From positions 96,016-160,015 of the IMG/VR virus record IMGVR_UViG_3300035661_000009: a DNA stretch of 64,000 nucleotides. One strand, given 5' to 3'. The translations under genes and the position numbers were made by a program. Below the pieces are notes generated by a model. That model had not been told where the DNA came from, did no database searches, and saw only the letters and a program-made list of their open reading frames with translations. Every line of letters starts with the position of its first letter. The first letter of the stretch is position 1. The stretch is from a virus. This document shows, in pieces, positions 48,143 to 57,182 of this stretch.

Positions 48143-48643
48143 TTAGGCTGAAGCTTTGGAATTTAAGATGTTTATCGGCAACCCTTCTATTTCGTCCTTA
48201 TCTATTTCTACTTCCTTCATTCCTTTAAACTTTTCCATAGGAACAGGGGCTGAGACAATTGATTCATCTATTTTAGCTATTAAATCCCGACCCATGATTC
48301 CAAACTTTTCTTTAATGTCTTTTTGCATTTCCAGCTTTGTAGTTTCTTTGCAAAGAACAGAGAACAGTCGCAACATGTTTCTAGTTAAAATGACAACTGG
48401 ACGCTTATCTGGAGTATTTTCTGATATTTTCTCTGCGGCGATGATATCATCCTTAAGATAGGCTAGTTTATCCTTAAAATCCATAAAAACATCGAAAACT
48501 CCAACGATTTTATTGAGTAATTCATCTTTTGATTCAATTTTATGGATATTCTCTTTAATTTGGTAAATAGTTTCCATATTAAGTAAATCAAATATTAAAT
48601 CTACTTCTTTTGGTGATAGTTTTATACTTAGATAGTCTTCCAT
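48143..48643 (-). CDS. orphan helical protein, 166 aa
   Basis: A helical, Lys/Glu/Ile/Leu-rich protein with no recognised motif. It lies between the tube and the adaptor and after a terminator, in a place where tail assembly factors are often found. Function unknown. Confidence 0.65.
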   Translation of the reverse strand: MEDYLSIKLSPKEVDLIFDLLNMETIYQIKENIHKIESKDELLNKIVGVFDVFMDFKDKLAYLKDDIIAAEKISENTPDKRPVVILTRNMLRLFSVLCKETTKLEMQKDIKEKFGIMGRDLIAKIDESIVSAPVPMEKFKGMKEVEIDKDEIEGLPINILNSKASA

Positions 48644-48667
48644 TTGATTCCTTAGTTAACAAATAAA

Positions 48668-48692
48668 AAGCCCACGTACAAGCCGTGGGCTT
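48668..48692 (-). terminator. Rho-independent terminator after tail tube
   Basis: A 9-bp stem (AAGCCCACG/CGTGGGCTT) with a 7-base loop is followed by TTTATTTG on the leftward strand. It lies 28 bases past the tail-tube stop and would limit read-through from the strongly expressed sheath and tube genes. Confidence 0.85.
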
Positions 48693-48719
48693 CATTATAA
48701 CATACTTCTTATTTGTTAG

Positions 48720-49178
48720 TTAGCTACCGTAGTTAGTAGCTCCATTATCGTCGTCGTGAGGGTTGTTTTCGTCGTTAACTACTGTGCCCATAAATCTAGC
48801 TGATAGATCTTGTACGCCACGGGCTGAGGTTGAGGTGCTGTAGCCTAATGGACGAACGTTTTGAACGGTCATAATTTGTTGATGGCCTTGACGATCTTCT
48901 AGATAAAGAGAGAAATCTTGGTGATTCAATAAATCTTGAAGTTTTGGAATTGAAATACTACCATACGGGCCCTTATTCAAAACGCGGAAACCTGAGCAAC
49001 TTACGGTAACCGTATCCATATCGGTGTAAACTAATTCAGCAGCGTTGTATCGACCAAGAATATAAATCGGTGAAACACCATAGTTTACTTCATAGCTAGC
49101 GCTAGTAAAGACACCAATTAAGTTGCCGTTTATATATAGTCTGGCGCGCGCGCCAGTTAATGTTTGTGCTTGTGCCAT
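48720..49178 (-). CDS. tail tube protein
   Basis: This 152-residue protein starts with TGARARLYINGNLIGVF and has a following beta-rich pattern (ASYEVNYGVSPIYILGRY, then LVYTDMDTVTVSC), the form of contractile-tail tube proteins. Its size is in the usual range (about 140-170). It comes directly after the sheath gene with a good AGGAG ribosome binding site. Confidence 0.87.
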   Translation of the reverse strand: MAQAQTLTGARARLYINGNLIGVFTSASYEVNYGVSPIYILGRYNAAELVYTDMDTVTVSCSGFRVLNKGPYGSISIPKLQDLLNHQDFSLYLEDRQGHQQIMTVQNVRPLGYSTSTSARGVQDLSARFMGTVVNDENNPHDDDNGATNYGS

Positions 49179-49192
49179 TTTATTCTCCTAAA

Positions 49193-52066
49193 TTACTGTG
49201 CTGCCGATTGCTGAACTTGATTTACGATAGTTGTTATCGGAATGAAGTACAATCCGGTAGCTTCATAAATTTCAACGCTTACTTGAGCAACTGGGCCGTT
49301 TATTGCAACTGTTGCGTTACGGTAGCCAGCAGGAGCACCGTCAGACGAGGCAATTAACTTCAATCTCTTTAGGTCACTTAAAACGCCCTGTACGAAGGCT
49401 AGAATGACTCCTGCGCCAACATCCGCTAGTGATTGACCTACGAACGCTCTTTCGACTCTTGAAGCTAGAGTGAGCGCAATAGTGTCAGCTACGTACATAG
49501 CTTGGATTGAGTTATATACGAAATTGCCATCAACTCCATAGGTGGTTTGGTCAGAAACCCAACGATATCCGCCAGTATCCGCTTGTTCGGCAGGTAGTAA
49601 GCCATTTGAAAGAGCATCTTCTACTTGGCTCAATATTTGATCTGAGTATGAACCATCGGCCATTAATACGCCCGAGACGTTCATAAACTTATTAACTATT
49701 GGCTTATAGAACCCAGCCGCTTGCATTGAGGCAGCAACTACCGCTAGGCCCCATGGTTGCATTTGAGTCAAAACACCTTGGCTATTTGCAGCCTTGATAT
49801 CTTGAAAGCACATTGAAACTCTTTGTGAAGCAAGGTTGGCAGCAGCAAGCTTAACTGAAGTAAATGAAGCCTTCTTGCTAACAAACCCTAGACGGTGGCG
49901 GCGGCGCTTGACTTGGCTCATTGCCAAAACATGAGTCTTGACGTATGCGTTGATTGAGTCTACAAGATAGGTTGAAGAGGCGTCAGTCAATGCGTCTGTA
50001 ATATCTGCCGTAGAATCTCTTGAGAAGAGAGTTACTAGGAAGTTACCACGAACCTTCTCTAATTGGTCAATAGCTGCGGTTACTTGAGTAGTTGAACTAC
50101 CGCCACGAGCGCCCCCTGATAGGAATACTAATGCTTGAGCTTCAGGTTGGCCTGATGCTGGAGGCAAACTTAATACTGAACCAGCTTGGCTGATAAAGAT
50201 TAAGAATGAGGATTGGTCAATCGTTGTCCAGAGGCTATATGCTGCTTTCTTGACTCTTCCGGGCGAAGCTGATAGATGACTTGCGATACCCCAAGTTCCC
50301 TTATCTAGCACAACTTGTGCAACGTTGTTATTGTCAGTAAAGTTTAGTGCAGTTTGCCCATATAGTGAAGAAGCAACAGAAGCGGTGTAGCCGGTTTGTG
50401 AGTTAATGTAACCAACTAAATCGTTTATGGTTCTGTAATTCTTTAGGTTTATGGTTAAATTACTTCCCGTTCCACCAGTAACTGTAGTAGTTAAGGTAGT
50501 TCCTGAAATCGTCATTGAACCAGTAATTGAGGTTGATAATCCGCTTCCGTTATAACCTACAGCTAGAACTACTGCCGGATCTCCACTGAATGATTCTGAG
50601 ATATTATCAGTTGAGCGAGCACTTGAAACTAAAGCTTTGTATTCCGACGCCGAGGTTAGTAAGAACGGAGCTCCTGAGACAGAAATCCAAGTAACTGGAG
50701 TTGCTGAAAGATTAAATAATTGGAGTTGAGGAGTTACGCCCGAAAGAGCGAATACTTCTAAGGTTTTGCCAGTTCCGTCAATATCTGGACGTAGACAAAC
50801 TAAGTCAGTAGTCAGAGCAACGTTAGCTGAAGCGAACGAAACTGGGGTGCCATCGCTTAATCTGGTCATTGTTATAAATGAGCCACCAGCTAATACTGAA
50901 GATCCTGAGGCTGTAACGCGATACCAGCCCGCATTTGTTGCAGGGGTCCAACCCGCTGGGGCATTTGAGGCAATTTGTAGTAAATCACCTACCGCTGGGG
51001 TTGCAGCCCAAAGTTGTGTAGTCGCTAAGGTCAGAGTTAATGACTGACCTGAAGCCGTACCAGTCACGCCTTGACCGACTAATCCAGTCAATACAGGACG
51101 AGCGGTGCCGGTTGCGTTATTTAAAGTAATTGGTGAGTAGCAAAGAACGTCGCCAGTAGCGACGATCGAGGTTGACGTAACTACGGTAGTAACATTAGTC
51201 GCACCACCTGAAGTGGCATCTGCTAATTTAGTAGCAGAAATTGAACTTGAGCTAACTGCCGTAACTACATAACTACCTCTGTTGTTTACTGCACCTGAAC
51301 CTAGTACCGATGTTGAAGTAATGGTTAAAGTATCGCCAACGCTTGGGGTATTTGCCCAAGTTCCTGAGTTTGTTATAACTATTTGACCAGTGGTGCCGGT
51401 TAGAGCTAAGGTCCCAGTAATAGTAGTAATTACGCTACGATTTAATCCGCCGGTCGCATAGACGCCTGAAAGTGCGTTTAATTGACCAGCCACTACGGTT
51501 GGAGTGGTTGAAGCCGCCAGGGCTAAAGTTTGAGTCGCACCACCATTTACACGTAAACCAATGCTTGAAGCACCGGCTGAGCCAAAAGGAATCCAAGTAA
51601 ACGCACCAGTGGTTGGAGCTACTTCAGCTTGTGCTGAAGTTACTGTTACGTTAGTTAAGTTACCTAAAGCTCCCCAAGCATCATCTGCTGCTGTACCCCA
51701 AGCAGTTAAGCCCGCACGAGTTAATGAAGCTGAAGCCTTACTGGGAGTATTGGTTTTTACTATATAAGCACGAGTAAATGATCCGGTAATCTGCGGATCG
51801 CTTGAAGCGGCAACTGCAAGTTTAAAAGCGTCTACAATCGGCCCGCTCTTATATTTAGCTAAAACGGCACCTAATTGATCTGGCCCGTAGAAATTATTTG
51901 TAACTAGAGTTGAATCTAGGGTTACATCAGGCCCTGCGTCGGCTTCACCAACTAGCATTAATACACCAGTCGTGGCAACGCCTGAGTTTGATTGTCTGAC
52001 TTGAACGTCAACAACCGAACTTGGCTTAATTAATGTACCAAAAGTACCTGTATAGCTTTGTGCCAT
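49193..52066 (-). CDS. tail sheath protein, enlarged by inserted domains
   Basis: This 957-residue protein has a typical sheath N terminus (VDVQVRQSNSGVATTGV, then VGEADAGP and YGPDQLGAVLAKY) and C-terminal sheath domain (SQVKRRRHRLGFV, then RVERAFVGQSLADVGAG and a VYEAT-like final strand). Usual phage sheaths have about 480-700 residues. The extra length lies at about residues 125-480 as Ser/Thr/Ala-rich beta domains, two of which share a VGDxLxI ... YxVTA ... KLxD pattern. These likely decorate the outside of the tail. AGGAG ribosome binding site. Confidence 0.87.
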   Translation of the reverse strand: MAQSYTGTFGTLIKPSSVVDVQVRQSNSGVATTGVLMLVGEADAGPDVTLDSTLVTNNFYGPDQLGAVLAKYKSGPIVDAFKLAVAASSDPQITGSFTRAYIVKTNTPSKASASLTRAGLTAWGTAADDAWGALGNLTNVTVTSAQAEVAPTTGAFTWIPFGSAGASSIGLRVNGGATQTLALAASTTPTVVAGQLNALSGVYATGGLNRSVITTITGTLALTGTTGQIVITNSGTWANTPSVGDTLTITSTSVLGSGAVNNRGSYVVTAVSSSSISATKLADATSGGATNVTTVVTSTSIVATGDVLCYSPITLNNATGTARPVLTGLVGQGVTGTASGQSLTLTLATTQLWAATPAVGDLLQIASNAPAGWTPATNAGWYRVTASGSSVLAGGSFITMTRLSDGTPVSFASANVALTTDLVCLRPDIDGTGKTLEVFALSGVTPQLQLFNLSATPVTWISVSGAPFLLTSASEYKALVSSARSTDNISESFSGDPAVVLAVGYNGSGLSTSITGSMTISGTTLTTTVTGGTGSNLTINLKNYRTINDLVGYINSQTGYTASVASSLYGQTALNFTDNNNVAQVVLDKGTWGIASHLSASPGRVKKAAYSLWTTIDQSSFLIFISQAGSVLSLPPASGQPEAQALVFLSGGARGGSSTTQVTAAIDQLEKVRGNFLVTLFSRDSTADITDALTDASSTYLVDSINAYVKTHVLAMSQVKRRRHRLGFVSKKASFTSVKLAAANLASQRVSMCFQDIKAANSQGVLTQMQPWGLAVVAASMQAAGFYKPIVNKFMNVSGVLMADGSYSDQILSQVEDALSNGLLPAEQADTGGYRWVSDQTTYGVDGNFVYNSIQAMYVADTIALTLASRVERAFVGQSLADVGAGVILAFVQGVLSDLKRLKLIASSDGAPAGYRNATVAINGPVAQVSVEIYEATGLYFIPITTIVNQVQQSAAQ

Positions 52067-52089
52067 TTTAACTCTCCTAAATCAAATAA

Positions 52090-52095
52090 AAGATT
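52090..52095 (-). promoter_or_regulatory. late AATCTT motif before tail sheath
   Basis: The leftward strand reads ATACTAATCTTTTATTT, about 25 bases before the ATG and upstream of AGGAG. Confidence 0.58.
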
Positions 52096-52109
52096 AGTAT
52101 TCTAACGAT

Positions 52110-52748
52110 TTATTGATTCTTTTTTAATTCTTCTATTACTAGCTTTAATTCTTTAATAATTTCAGTCTTAGACATTTCTTCTCTTTTGAAGAATTTGTCC
52201 ATTTTTGTAAACTCTTCTTCCGACATTTTAAGTCGTTCCAGAGGGGCCATGGGTAGTTTTGGCTTATTTATCTGGTTTACATTAGCTACGCCGAATTTAC
52301 CTGCTACTGCGGATGTTCCGTAGGGGCCCGGGCCGTATTCTTGATCAAATCCGAAAGAATTACCTAGTTGCTGGGCTGATGCGATTTTTTGATGTAAAAA
52401 TGGGTCTTTTATTCCGCCCTTAACGGCATTATTGGCTACAGGGTTGTAAATATTTAAATATGCGTCTCTGTCGGCTTTTGAGCCTCCGATTGGTTGTATT
52501 CCCGGGTTTGTAGCGTCAGGATTTGGTGCGGCAATTTCTGAATTAGGATTAGGTGTTAAATCGCTAGCCGTCGGTGCCCAAGGGGTTGCCCCCGGGGTCT
52601 TTAATTTAGGTATTGAAGTCAAAGGTGCCGGGGCTTGACCTAATGGTTTTGGGGTCGGGGGGGTCGGGGAAGCTAATGTTTTTATCGCAGGAGGCTTTGC
52701 AAGCCCCTTTTTTGCTGCTGGATCTGCAAATTTCTTTAAATTACTCAT
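52110..52748 (-). CDS. proline-rich protein, 212 aa
   Basis: The N-terminal 85 residues are Pro/Lys/Thr/Ala-rich and probably disordered. The C-terminal 60 residues form a charged helix (EEFTKMDKFFKREEMSKTEIIKELKL, given in parts). It overlaps the larger Pro-rich protein by one base. Both are likely virion or assembly proteins of unknown function. Confidence 0.65.
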   Translation of the reverse strand: MSNLKKFADPAAKKGLAKPPAIKTLASPTPPTPKPLGQAPAPLTSIPKLKTPGATPWAPTASDLTPNPNSEIAAPNPDATNPGIQPIGGSKADRDAYLNIYNPVANNAVKGGIKDPFLHQKIASAQQLGNSFGFDQEYGPGPYGTSAVAGKFGVANVNQINKPKLPMAPLERLKMSEEEFTKMDKFFKREEMSKTEIIKELKLVIEELKKNQ

Positions 52749-55009
52749 TACTTCACCGGTTTGGGCTTAATTTGACTAGGGTGTGGAGCTAGATCTGGGC
52801 CATTTCTTATTGAATCTCTCGCCCCTTGACGAATTTGCTTAGCTTTGTTAATTAAAGTATCTATATGACTTCCGGTTTCGTTTAATTCTTCTTCACCCAT
52901 AGCTAATAGGCTTGGTTTTGGCTTCAAAACATTACTTACTAATCCGCCACCAGCCTTGGGTGAATTCATTGATTGCATTGAAGCGCCGGGGTTGATAGTC
53001 TGTGACTTAGGTTGCGGAACCGCACCGGTGCCCTTTAATGGAGGAGCTAATGGAATTCCTGAATTAGTTCTCTGGCTTGGAATAGCTCCAGTATTTAAAC
53101 CAGCAGTTCCAGGAGCTTGTGGTTTAGGTTGAGCTAATTGTGGGCCACCATTAGTTCTTAAAGATGGATTAAATGAAGGAGGTTGGGCTCCCGCAGTTCC
53201 ATAACTTACTTGTTTTTGAGGGGCTAAATCTAATGGAGCGTCCATATTAGGATCTGGATCCCACATATCGACACCTTTATTTAGTTTAGGATCGGTCTTG
53301 CCCATCCATCCACCTACCATATTTTTAATACCGCCAATGCCTGCCGCTCTGTGTTCGGCAATAGTTCTGGCGTCAGGAATGCCTGCTGCTGCTCTGTCGT
53401 CACTGTGAGTTTGTTGATCTAATGTTTGTGGGCCTTGCTCTTGTGGAGGTTGGAATCTATTTTTTAGATTTTGTAATCCAGTGCTTAGTCTTTGACCCAA
53501 AGAAGGCTTAATTCCAGCAGCTAGTTTATCGGCTTCAACTTGCTCGTTTGATACCGGAGCTTGTTCAGCAAACGGGCGGGGTGTTGGATCTTTTTCAAAC
53601 TGTGCGGATCTTGCTCCAGCAAAAATTGGAGATTGACTTGCTCTCATTTGTGGCTTAGCTTGTGGTAGGTCGCCCTTAGGCGCTACTCTGGGGCCTCCCC
53701 ATTCATTTAATGGATCTTTGGCTGGATTTGGAGCCGGGGGCTGCGTAGCTGGTTGAGGCGCTGGTGCCGAAGCTTGACGAATAGGAGAAGGTGCTGTAGG
53801 AGGAAGCTGTGGCTCTGGAGCCGGAGCGGGGGGCGGCATTGGACGTGGCGGTGGCGCTGAAGCTACTGGTTTTACTGGACTATCTACGGTAGGGGCGGGC
53901 TCTGGGACGGCTCCTGCCGACATTGGTGCAGTGGGTGATGGTGCAGTGGGTGATGCCGCTGGAATAACTGGAGCCGGAGCGAGCCTCGGCGTAGGCTTTC
54001 CAGTCACAGGAGACATTGGAGGATTTGACAAATGTGCTGGCTTTGGCTTTGGAGTAGGCTTAACTGGACTGCCAGTCACAGGAGAAACTGGAAGAGCTGC
54101 TAAATGTGGGGCCTTATATGCTTGTTGAGCAAATCGTTGCGCTTCATTGCCAACTTCTGGATTAACAGTCGCAGCGGCGGCTTGCATATCCGCGCCTTTC
54201 TTTGCAGCTACAGGATCGGCTCCCTCTAAAGCATCTATTTTGCTTTGGATATGAGCTTTATCTTTAGGATCTTCCGCAAGATCTAAGTCTTTTTTGTGTT
54301 GGGCTATTTTAGCAGCAGTTTCTCTACTAACTGGAGCTTTTCGGCTAGCTTTGTCTTCTTTCTCTGGTGCTGGCTTTGAATCCTTCTTTGCTGTTGGCTT
54401 TGAATCCTTCTTTGCTGTTGGCTTTGAATCCTTCTTTGCTGTTGGCTTTGAATCCTTCTTGACCGCCTTTTCTTTCTTGGCTGACTTAGCTGGGGTCTTC
54501 TTAACTGTCTTATCTGCTTTGGCCAATTCTTGAACTAAAGGTTCATTTTTTTTTACTATTTGACCACCGCTGCCCGTATCCTTGTGACCAATTAATTTCG
54601 GCTTCTTATCTGAAGGTAATACAGTGCCCGAGCGGCGGGTCATATTCAATAGTTTTTGATCAACTGGGTGATTTTCTGATTCTTCTTTATCGCCAAGACC
54701 TTTAGGATGAACTTTCTTGTCTGATGAAGATACTTCTGATTGTTCGGGGCTATCTTTGCCGCCTGAACCTGAAAGACTTTCTTCTGATTGCTCTGAAGTT
54801 TCTGACCATGAAGACTCTGAGGTCTCAGATAGTTCCTTTTGGTATTTCTTAAGTTGAGCAATTTGGGCAAGTCGTAGTTCTTGCTGATTAATTTCCGCTG
54901 AAACAGCCGTTAAGCCATTCTCGGTCTTGAATAGCTCTACTTCCTTACGCATGGCAGTAGCAACTAGTTTGAGGGCTTCTGCGGGTGTTAGCTTTTTGTC
55001 TTTAGACAT
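52748..55009 (-). CDS. long disordered Pro/Lys/Ala-rich protein, 753 aa
   Basis: Only the N-terminal 60 residues (a helix with LTPAEALKLVATAMRKE) and the C-terminal 40 look folded. The middle is low-complexity with Pro, Ala, Lys and Ser. It includes three exact copies of KDSKPTAK (24-base DNA repeats around 54380-54450) and duplicated PVTGSP/PVTGKP segments. It lies next to the sheath and may be a scaffold, internal or DNA-compacting virion protein (inference). Confidence 0.68.
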   Translation of the reverse strand: MSKDKKLTPAEALKLVATAMRKEVELFKTENGLTAVSAEINQQELRLAQIAQLKKYQKELSETSESSWSETSEQSEESLSGSGGKDSPEQSEVSSSDKKVHPKGLGDKEESENHPVDQKLLNMTRRSGTVLPSDKKPKLIGHKDTGSGGQIVKKNEPLVQELAKADKTVKKTPAKSAKKEKAVKKDSKPTAKKDSKPTAKKDSKPTAKKDSKPAPEKEDKASRKAPVSRETAAKIAQHKKDLDLAEDPKDKAHIQSKIDALEGADPVAAKKGADMQAAAATVNPEVGNEAQRFAQQAYKAPHLAALPVSPVTGSPVKPTPKPKPAHLSNPPMSPVTGKPTPRLAPAPVIPAASPTAPSPTAPMSAGAVPEPAPTVDSPVKPVASAPPPRPMPPPAPAPEPQLPPTAPSPIRQASAPAPQPATQPPAPNPAKDPLNEWGGPRVAPKGDLPQAKPQMRASQSPIFAGARSAQFEKDPTPRPFAEQAPVSNEQVEADKLAAGIKPSLGQRLSTGLQNLKNRFQPPQEQGPQTLDQQTHSDDRAAAGIPDARTIAEHRAAGIGGIKNMVGGWMGKTDPKLNKGVDMWDPDPNMDAPLDLAPQKQVSYGTAGAQPPSFNPSLRTNGGPQLAQPKPQAPGTAGLNTGAIPSQRTNSGIPLAPPLKGTGAVPQPKSQTINPGASMQSMNSPKAGGGLVSNVLKPKPSLLAMGEEELNETGSHIDTLINKAKQIRQGARDSIRNGPDLAPHPSQIKPKPVK

Positions 55010-55033
55010 ATATCTCCCAAGAATTACTAATTA

Positions 55034-55039
55034 AAGATT
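55034..55039 (-). promoter_or_regulatory. late AATCTT motif before 55009 gene
   Basis: The leftward strand reads AACTAATCTTTAATTAG upstream of GGGAG and the ATG. Confidence 0.55.
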
Positions 55040-55056
55040 AGTTTCGGTTTTGTACC

Positions 55057-56073
55057 TTATCCGATACCATCGTCTGGATCATTACCACTATCGTCATCCC
55101 CAGTCATTCCCCAACCTTGTTGCTGAGCTAGTGCTAAAAACGACTGAGGGGTGGTCGTACCGCTTATTATTTCTATTCCGTTTATTAACGTCCCTTGCAT
55201 TTTCGGGGAAATCATTTTGGGCCAGTATTGACGGCAATATCCGGTTAATGTCACATCTCTGGCAAAAACAAGCTCATTGTCGCTTTGGGGTAGTTTATGG
55301 ATATAAAGTGGCCCAGAAGACGGAATTGACCGGTCAAACCCTCGTTTTTCCATAAATTCTTCTTTATATCGATATAATATAAAAAGTAATATACTATGGA
55401 GGTAAATTAGATAAATGGGGTCGTTCATTGCGAAGCATTTAAGCTGATATGTTTCTTTAAACATAACGCTTTCAATGCTTACGACATAAAATGCGTCTAT
55501 CGGGGTTACGATAGCATTGGTAAAATCGATATTAAGCCCCGTAGCTATAACTAACTGATTTGAACTTAATATATCGGTTATAATAAACCCTTGATTCGCA
55601 TTTGGGGAATAAAGTATTTGATTTAAGACTACATTATCAGTGACAAACCCTGTAGGTAGGGTGACTACACCTTTAACTGAGTCATAGCTTGGAGTAAATG
55701 GGCCCAAAACTGGATCTATTTTGATATTAAAGTCTGAAGCTGGCTGTTCTTCAACGGTATCGTAGTTAACATCGCCTAAAGTAGCTTGATCTTCGCCAGA
55801 AGACTGTAAAGCGATACTAATCATTGGAAACTTTGGCTCATCTACACGATAATTCATTGAAACAGCTATATCGTTAGTCAAAAACCAATTCTTGGCTCTT
55901 TGCTTTTCTTTGTCCCCGTACGTTCCATTAGTTAATGTATCTGTATTATACCAATTAAATACGTAATCTAACAAAAAAGTGTTGTTACGCAAGTCGTTCA
56001 ACCCTGCTATAATGGCAGTGCGGATTAAAACGTCTGATGGTACGATTCCATGTATTTTTTGTGAATTTATCAT
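55057..56073 (-). CDS. structural protein near neck genes, 338 aa
   Basis: Helical first 60 residues (SDVLIRTAIIAGLNDLRNN, then WYNT and an acidic/basic stretch), then a beta-rich part with VDEPKFPMISIALQ near residue 80 and a C-terminal Pro/Gly/Asp end. It lies between the disordered protein and an HK97-gp10-like gene, so a neck or tail-terminator role is possible. Promoter-like AATCTT upstream. Confidence 0.65.
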   Translation of the reverse strand: MINSQKIHGIVPSDVLIRTAIIAGLNDLRNNTFLLDYVFNWYNTDTLTNGTYGDKEKQRAKNWFLTNDIAVSMNYRVDEPKFPMISIALQSSGEDQATLGDVNYDTVEEQPASDFNIKIDPVLGPFTPSYDSVKGVVTLPTGFVTDNVVLNQILYSPNANQGFIITDILSSNQLVIATGLNIDFTNAIVTPIDAFYVVSIESVMFKETYQLKCFAMNDPIYLIYLHSILLFILYRYKEEFMEKRGFDRSIPSSGPLYIHKLPQSDNELVFARDVTLTGYCRQYWPKMISPKMQGTLINGIEIISGTTTPQSFLALAQQQGWGMTGDDDSGNDPDDGIG

Positions 56074-56081
56074 TAGTTACC

Positions 56082-56087
56082 AATCTT
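56082..56087 (+). promoter_or_regulatory. late AATCTT motif facing the rightward small gene
   Basis: ACCAATCTTAGAC on the rightward strand lies 34 bases before the ATG at 56121. It is the mirror of the leftward copy 11 bases away. Confidence 0.5.
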
Positions 56088-56097
56088 AGACTTAGTT

Positions 56098-56103
56098 AAG
56101 ATT
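56098..56103 (-). promoter_or_regulatory. late AATCTT motif facing the leftward gene at 56073
   Basis: The leftward strand reads GCAATCTTAACTAAG, 25-30 bases before the ATG at 56073. With the rightward copy at 56082 it forms a back-to-back pair. Confidence 0.55.
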
Positions 56104-56120
56104 GCTTCTTAAGGAATTAT

Positions 56121-56405
56121 ATGTTTGAACCAAAAGTTTCGCCTATTGAGTTATCTATAATATTACTAAAATTGCATAGCCAGCTTAAAAGCGTCAAAAT
56201 AAAAAATCCAGTCGTTAGGAACATTAGGCACGATTGGATCAAAGCAACTAGCTCGAAGATTATTGAAGTATTAGAAAAAGAGATTAAAATCTATAATGAA
56301 AAGAATCCTGATGTTAAGTTAAAGTCTGGTGACGTTTTAGCTACTGTAAACACAGTATTGAATAGATTATTGAAGGCGATGGGCCTATTGAAGCCTTTAA
56401 GCTAA
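56121..56405 (+). CDS. small basic helical protein on opposite strand, 94 aa
   Basis: It starts at ATG 56121 behind AAGGAA. Helical and rich in Leu, Lys, Ile and Val, with a KSVKIKNPVVRNIRHDW basic stretch near residues 23-39. It is a rightward gene inside the leftward late block. Its end overlaps the stop of the neighbouring leftward gene by nine bases. Function unknown. Confidence 0.72.
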   Translation: MFEPKVSPIELSIILLKLHSQLKSVKIKNPVVRNIRHDWIKATSSKIIEVLEKEIKIYNEKNPDVKLKSGDVLATVNTVLNRLLKAMGLLKPLS

Positions 56406-57182
56406 GTCATTTAATATATCAGGCAGTAAGACGTTATCCCACTTATCCTGAGCCCAGCTTTGAGCGTCTGACCAAATTTCGCTTGGCTGGATTCCGGGGT
56501 GATTCCACTTACCTGTACCTTTTTGAGACTCTGAAGCTGTACGGAACGTATAGGCTTCTTTCTTTACATTACCGCCCATTGGAGCAGCGCGATCATAGAC
56601 TTTAACTCTGTGAAGTAATGGATCTCTTGGATTATCCTTCTTCATTTTTAAAGACCACGGTGGTCTATCTTCATCAGATAGTTCGTCGTAAGCGTCTTTC
56701 TTAGTAGCTGGATAATCAACATTAAAAGAATCGTATTTTTCTTCTGACCCGGAACTATCAGAGTCTTCCATTCCAATATGTCTGGAAGACATTTCCGATT
56801 TAACTGCCATTGCAAGCACGGTTTGCATTGGGGTCATTACATCTTTGCTGTGACTAAACGGAATAATTAAATATCTTCCGTTTTTGCCAGTCTTAGCTTT
56901 GCCTGAGTTAAGAAAGCCGTCAAGCATGTTGTGGGGTTCAGAACCTTCAATAATCCAGTTAGCTGAATCATCTAGCGCAACGCCCCAACAGCCGTCTTCC
57001 ACTCTCTTAACTTTCAAAGCTTTAATAAAAGCGTCTTTTCTGGTGTGGAATTCTTCGTTCGCTTTATCAACAAGATATGCATGAACCATACCGGCCAGCC
57101 ATGCAGTTCCATCCTCTACGGCTGTTCTGATATTGGTATCTTCAATGGTTCCTACGTTTATCTTAATGATGTATTTACTCAT
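56397..57182 (-). CDS. HK97-gp10-like neck/tail-completion protein
   Basis: This 261-residue protein has an N-terminal helix (GTAWLAGMVHAYLVDKANEEF), a GVALDDSANWIIEGSEPHNML segment near residues 68-88 and an LIIPFSHSK strand, the layout of phage gp10/virion-morphogenesis tail-completion proteins. It lies directly downstream of the GGDEF-like gene with a one-base overlap. Confidence 0.62.
   Translation of the reverse strand: MSKYIIKINVGTIEDTNIRTAVEDGTAWLAGMVHAYLVDKANEEFHTRKDAFIKALKVKRVEDGCWGVALDDSANWIIEGSEPHNMLDGFLNSGKAKTGKNGRYLIIPFSHSKDVMTPMQTVLAMAVKSEMSSRHIGMEDSDSSGSEEKYDSFNVDYPATKKDAYDELSDEDRPPWSLKMKKDNPRDPLLHRVKVYDRAAPMGGNVKKEAYTFRTASESQKGTGKWNHPGIQPSEIWSDAQSWAQDKWDNVLLPDILNDLA

Noticed and set aside
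53931-54533. Rightward Gly/Phe-rich frames opposite the disordered protein
   Set aside because: They are mirror images of Pro/Lys repeats on the other strand and have no independent support.
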